Part shown: piece by piece, positions 60,492 through 64,000 of the stretch | Position numbering within the stretch: the stretch's first letter is position 1 | How the letters are laid out: each line of letters begins with the position of its first letter | Assembly: GCA_965153455.1 (NCBI GenBank) | Contig: OZ234498.1 | Location: 12,896,001-12,960,000 of the forward strand | Direction: 5' to 3' | DNA: 64,000 nt | DNA from: Sphagnum compactum | Lineage: Eukaryota > Bryophyta > Sphagnopsida > Sphagnales | The notes under the pieces: generated by a model | Told to the model about the DNA's origin: nothing | What the model saw: only the letters and a program-made list of their open reading frames with translations | The model's database searches: none | Program-made: the position numbers and the translations under genes

Positions 60492-63400
60492 CTAGTGGGT
60501 AACCCATGGCTACGCCACTCTAGCCACCCCGAACGCTCTGTTAAGCTTTATTGTCTGCACGATCATGTTACAACACCTCTGTGTAAACAACATTGCGAGT
60601 GTACACACCGGCAGGTGCATCTTCATGAGCATCCTCCCACCCATCCGTAACCAACAATTTCACGCCCTCAGGGCACCCAATGCGCGACATGGCCACATAC
60701 AACTGGCCATGTGTAAATACAGGCTTGGGCAGAAAAATGCCGACCATCTTCAATGTCTGCCCTTGCGCCTTATTGATGGTCATGGCAAATGCAGGGCGCA
60801 CAGGGAACTGCCGACGGCGCAAAGTGAAAGGCATTCGTTCAGTGTCTGAAGGTGTGATGCTTAACTGTGGAATGAACACTCGTTGGCCCTTTGCAGGACC
60901 TGTTGCCACCTCTGCTTCAATGACATGCTGCATGAGTTGAATGACAATGAGCCTGGTACCATTAGCCAGGCCGTTGGTCATGTTGCGTAATAATATGATG
61001 GGACAACCCTCCTGCAAGTGCAGTTCATGGGGTGGTACGCCCGAAAAACTAAGTGTGTTCAAGAACTTAGTGGGGTAAATGCCATGTTGCTCCCCATGCA
61101 CCACAGAATCCGCACTGTAATACACGCGGTGCTGTGCGGGCGAGCCATCGTGCTTTGTGAATGCATATTTGTCATTGATGAGTTTATTTTATGCATCCAC
61201 ATCTTCGTTCAAAGGTGTAAGAATTGCACGCTCAATGATGTATGCAGATCTTGCAGTATACTCAACAATAGATGACAGAGCGCCATACACTTCTTCAATC
61301 AAATCTGCCACAGTAGGGCCATTGCAGCACATGTCATGAGGAATAAGAATGGAGTCTTCACCAACAGAGGGATACACGCGCTCTGCGCCCTCCCCCACAC
61401 GTTGCAAGTAATCAGCAAATGCCTGCAGCCGTGTGGCATCTGCCTGTGCATGCGCGCCACCCTGAGCCAGCAACCTCTGCACGCGCATGTTGGTGTGCAG
61501 CTTGAATACACGCACATGTTGCCATATGCTGGAACGGTTCAAAGCTGCACCGACAACATCTCCCCTGGTGCCGCGAGGCACAACATGCAAAATTTGCCGA
61601 AAATCGCCGCCAAACACCACAACCAAGCCGCCAAAGGGCAGGAACTTGAATGCTGGGTTAATGACAGCCATGATGTCCTGCAAAGACCTGTTGACAGCCT
61701 CAAAAACATGCCTGTGCATCATGACAGCCTCATCCCACACAATGAGCGCAGCCGCTTGCAAAAGTGTTGCCAGCTCGGAGTCCCTACTGATGTAGCATGT
61801 GGACGTGATGTTGAGGCCTTGCACAGGGATCTTGAAACGTGAGTGTGAAGTGCGTCCTCCGTCCAGCAGCAATGCGGCAATGCCAGACGATGCCACAGCA
61901 ATAGCGACCCGACCCTGTGCGCGCACGGTGCTCAACAAGCAACTGTAGAGAAAGGTTTTGTCAGTGCCGCCAAGGCCATCGACAAAAAATGCACGGCGGT
62001 CGACAGCGGCCATGACATTGTCATAGACAGCCCGTTGCTCAGGGTTAAGTTGCGGCACGCGCTCATCTCGTATGGCTGCTTACGTTGCCACATCATACCT
62101 GGCAATTTCGTCTGCCACCACAGCACTGGCAGGTTGGGCCGTAGGCGTCGGCAAGCCAAATGCTGCCAAGCCTTGGCTGTTGTTGAGGTGTGCCAAGTGT
62201 AGCGCCAACTCCTGCAGCACCATGTCCCGGATGGCAGCATCGAGTTGCCGCGCTGGCTCTCCCTGCACGTTATAGGAGCACACACACGACATAGTGAGCA
62301 TTGAGCGCCGCACAACATGCAAACCATGACCATGCAAAACCGCAAGGCAGGCTGACATGCAGAGCCATACACGGGCAGAGCTGAGCACCAACCTGGCGTG
62401 CTTGATACAGAAAGTCTTCTGCCATGTCTTCCTTGAAGCGCTCCCACAGAGCTAATGGGTTTGCAACATCATTGAACACTAGCAAGGCAGCAAACAGTGC
62501 CCCGAGACATGAGGCACTGGCCATGTTTGCAGCCTCTTCCATGCACTGGGCCCACTCAGCATCGTCCTGTAGTAAACCACGCTGCAGACATGCTTCTTTG
62601 AAAGATGCGTGCTGCGTGGGATGTTGCAAGTGCCTGTTGGTGCATGCTAGGTCCTCAAAAGACGTAGCCCCAGGCACGTGATGTAGCAAAAGACGCAAGA
62701 AGTACCTCTCCCCCTCGGAGGGTTGCACAAAATACATGCGGCCGATAGGCAGCAGACTTGGCGTCCGTGTGCGGAGTGCCCATTGCTTTTCCTTCTTTTT
62801 CCATGTGGCAATGCGTGGAAAGTCATGGTAAAGCGTGTTGAAAGCCAAGCGCAATGGTGCAGATGGATTGAGATGCTCCCGTGCTGTTTTGTTAAATGCA
62901 AACCATGCAGTCAAAGTTGTGTGAGGGTTCCGGTTAAGTACGGCCGCGGCATCAGTGCCCTCTTGAAACAGGATGGTCTGACGCCCTTTCAAATGCACAG
63001 TAAGCCGAACGACATTGGGGTGCTCCTTGTGCAGATCAAAGCCATACAGACGGTGGATGGCCTCAGAAGCCAACACATACCGACCGTCTTGGTAGATCTT
63101 GATCTCATCCCGCATGCATGGCTGAGCGGGCGCAACGCCATCAGGTGCAGCAGCGTCCACCGGGCCAACGTCTACCTGTGCACGGTCGTGGCCCTTGTAG
63201 ACGTACTTGTAGAGGTATTTGACAACCGCGACAGAGGTGCAGACCTCCACGTTGATGTGGCAGTTGAAGAACAGGGACAGGTACGGGTTGTAGGGCACCA
63301 CCCAACGGTTGTCAAAGGCAAACCCACCCCTGCAGCAATAGCAGCCAAACATCAATTGTTACGTGAGCGGTGCCACAGGTCAATAAACGCAAACATGGCA

Positions 63401-64000
63401 GCATAGTCGTGCATGTTGTCAGTCCAAATGCATGGTCCTACTACTAGCACACTTACCGTTCAAATGTGCGGCCATCATCCCGGCGGCGGTATGTTGGGTA
63501 GGAGCCGGTGGTGTCGGTGGTGTGCTCTGTGAAGGCCTTAGGGTAGCCTTTTGAACAAACACCGTCAACCATGCAAGTGCAATGTGGGTTGATGGTGCCA
63601 CAGGGGCCATGCACCATGCATCTTGTAACGACTTCAAAAAGAGTGGGGTGTGCATCCTTATCAGGCAACTCTGCAGACACCATGCGATCGTATTCATCGG
63701 GCCCTCGTGGTTTGTGATCGGAGTGCAGAATGAGCAGAATGTGTGCATGGGGCAGGCCTCTCTTCTGCCACTCAATGACATGAATGTTAGCCACCACCTC
63801 TCCAAAAACGCCCTTCTTCAAAAGCCTGTCCAGCAAATGCTGTAATTTCCCAACAAAAACACGTGTGACCAAATCAGGGCGGTCATTGGCAATCTCGCCG
63901 GGCTTCAGCGCACTGACAATCTCTTCCCACTTAGGGTTGCAGGTCATGGTGATGAACAAATTAGGCTTGCCATATTGGCGGACAATGGCCATGGAATCTT
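60492..64000 (-). mobile_element. Helitron C carrying a Rep-helicase gene (continues past the window)
   Basis: The 3' end is at 60492: hairpin GTGGCGTAGCCAT, GGGTTACCCA, CTAG. It contains the Rep-helicase gene on the same strand, about 75 bp inside the end. The sequence is clearly more GC-rich than the flanking genome. The 5' end lies beyond the right edge. Confidence 0.85.
60568..63992 (-). pseudogene. Helitron Rep/PIF1-like helicase, decayed and 5'-incomplete
   Basis: Exons as read: 63457 to the edge, 62393-63329, and 60568-62262; introns 63330-63456 and 62263-62392 keep the frame. The first part has the HUH nuclease region (ITMTCNPKWEEI, then EWQKRGLPHAHILL). The second has the tyrosine block VKYLYKYVYKGHDR. 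The third is a PIF1-type helicase: LNPEQRAVYDNVM, a Walker A read as GLGGTDKTF, Walker B VWDEAV, and RPAFAMTINKAQGQT with HGQLYVAMSR near the end. These proteins nick DNA and drive rolling-circle transposition. TAA stops at 62080-62082 and 61189-61191 interrupt the helicase, and Walker A has Asp where Gly is expected, so the copy is inactive although long stretches remain open, suggesting recent decay. Confidence 0.85.

Overview
The window is nuclear DNA of a land plant. The genes are intron-rich with short GT-AG introns, intergenic DNA is AT-rich and full of simple repeats, and the gene set includes an EMS1-type receptor kinase, a PLS-class PPR protein with a DYW domain, a plant-type importin alpha and a plant-type MIA40. 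The PPR-DYW gene fused to an OSB-type PDF motif, together with the mix of transposon relics, makes me think of a fern (a large homosporous fern genome would fit). That species-level idea is inference only.

Layout. 1-2.3 kb: AT-rich DNA with a decayed pogo/Tigger-like transposase on the minus strand. 2.9-8.8 kb: a plus-strand gene for an F-box-like protein with a C-terminal C4 (CxxC...CxxC) motif and a basic N-terminal half carrying internal repeats; five junctions keep the frame. 10.25-15.5 kb: a three-exon minus-strand LRR receptor kinase of the EMS1/EXS type. 16.4-33 kb: a long gene-poor stretch of microsatellites, minisatellites, a foldback element with a solo arm elsewhere in the window, a three-copy dispersed repeat and a PIF/Harbinger-type MITE. 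33-35.8 kb: the PDF-PPR-DYW gene, with an apparent frameshift in its 5' part, followed by a relic of another PPR copy. 37.06-38.98 kb: a four-exon 3-ketodihydrosphingosine reductase (TSC10/KDSR). 39.97-41.21 kb: a four-exon minus-strand MIA40 gene in which the expected CPC motif reads CDC; three palindrome-bearing tandem repeats lie just upstream. 42-49.9 kb: gene-poor, with a LINE endonuclease relic, a non-autonomous Helitron and several hairpin elements. 50.1-54.0 kb: a complete ten-exon importin alpha gene on the minus strand (533 aa). 54.3-59.4 kb: AT-rich DNA with a decayed hAT/DUF4371-type transposase. 59.47 kb to the right edge: a head-to-tail array of three Helitrons on the minus strand; the third carries a decayed Rep-helicase gene that runs off the window.

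The host genes are functionally unrelated (signalling, protein turnover, organelle RNA editing, sphingolipid synthesis, mitochondrial import, nuclear import) and I see no operon-like logic. Exon coordinates come from reading GT/AG sites and checking that the frame continues across each junction. Family assignments rest on motif recognition without database searches. No tRNA, rRNA or CRISPR array was seen.
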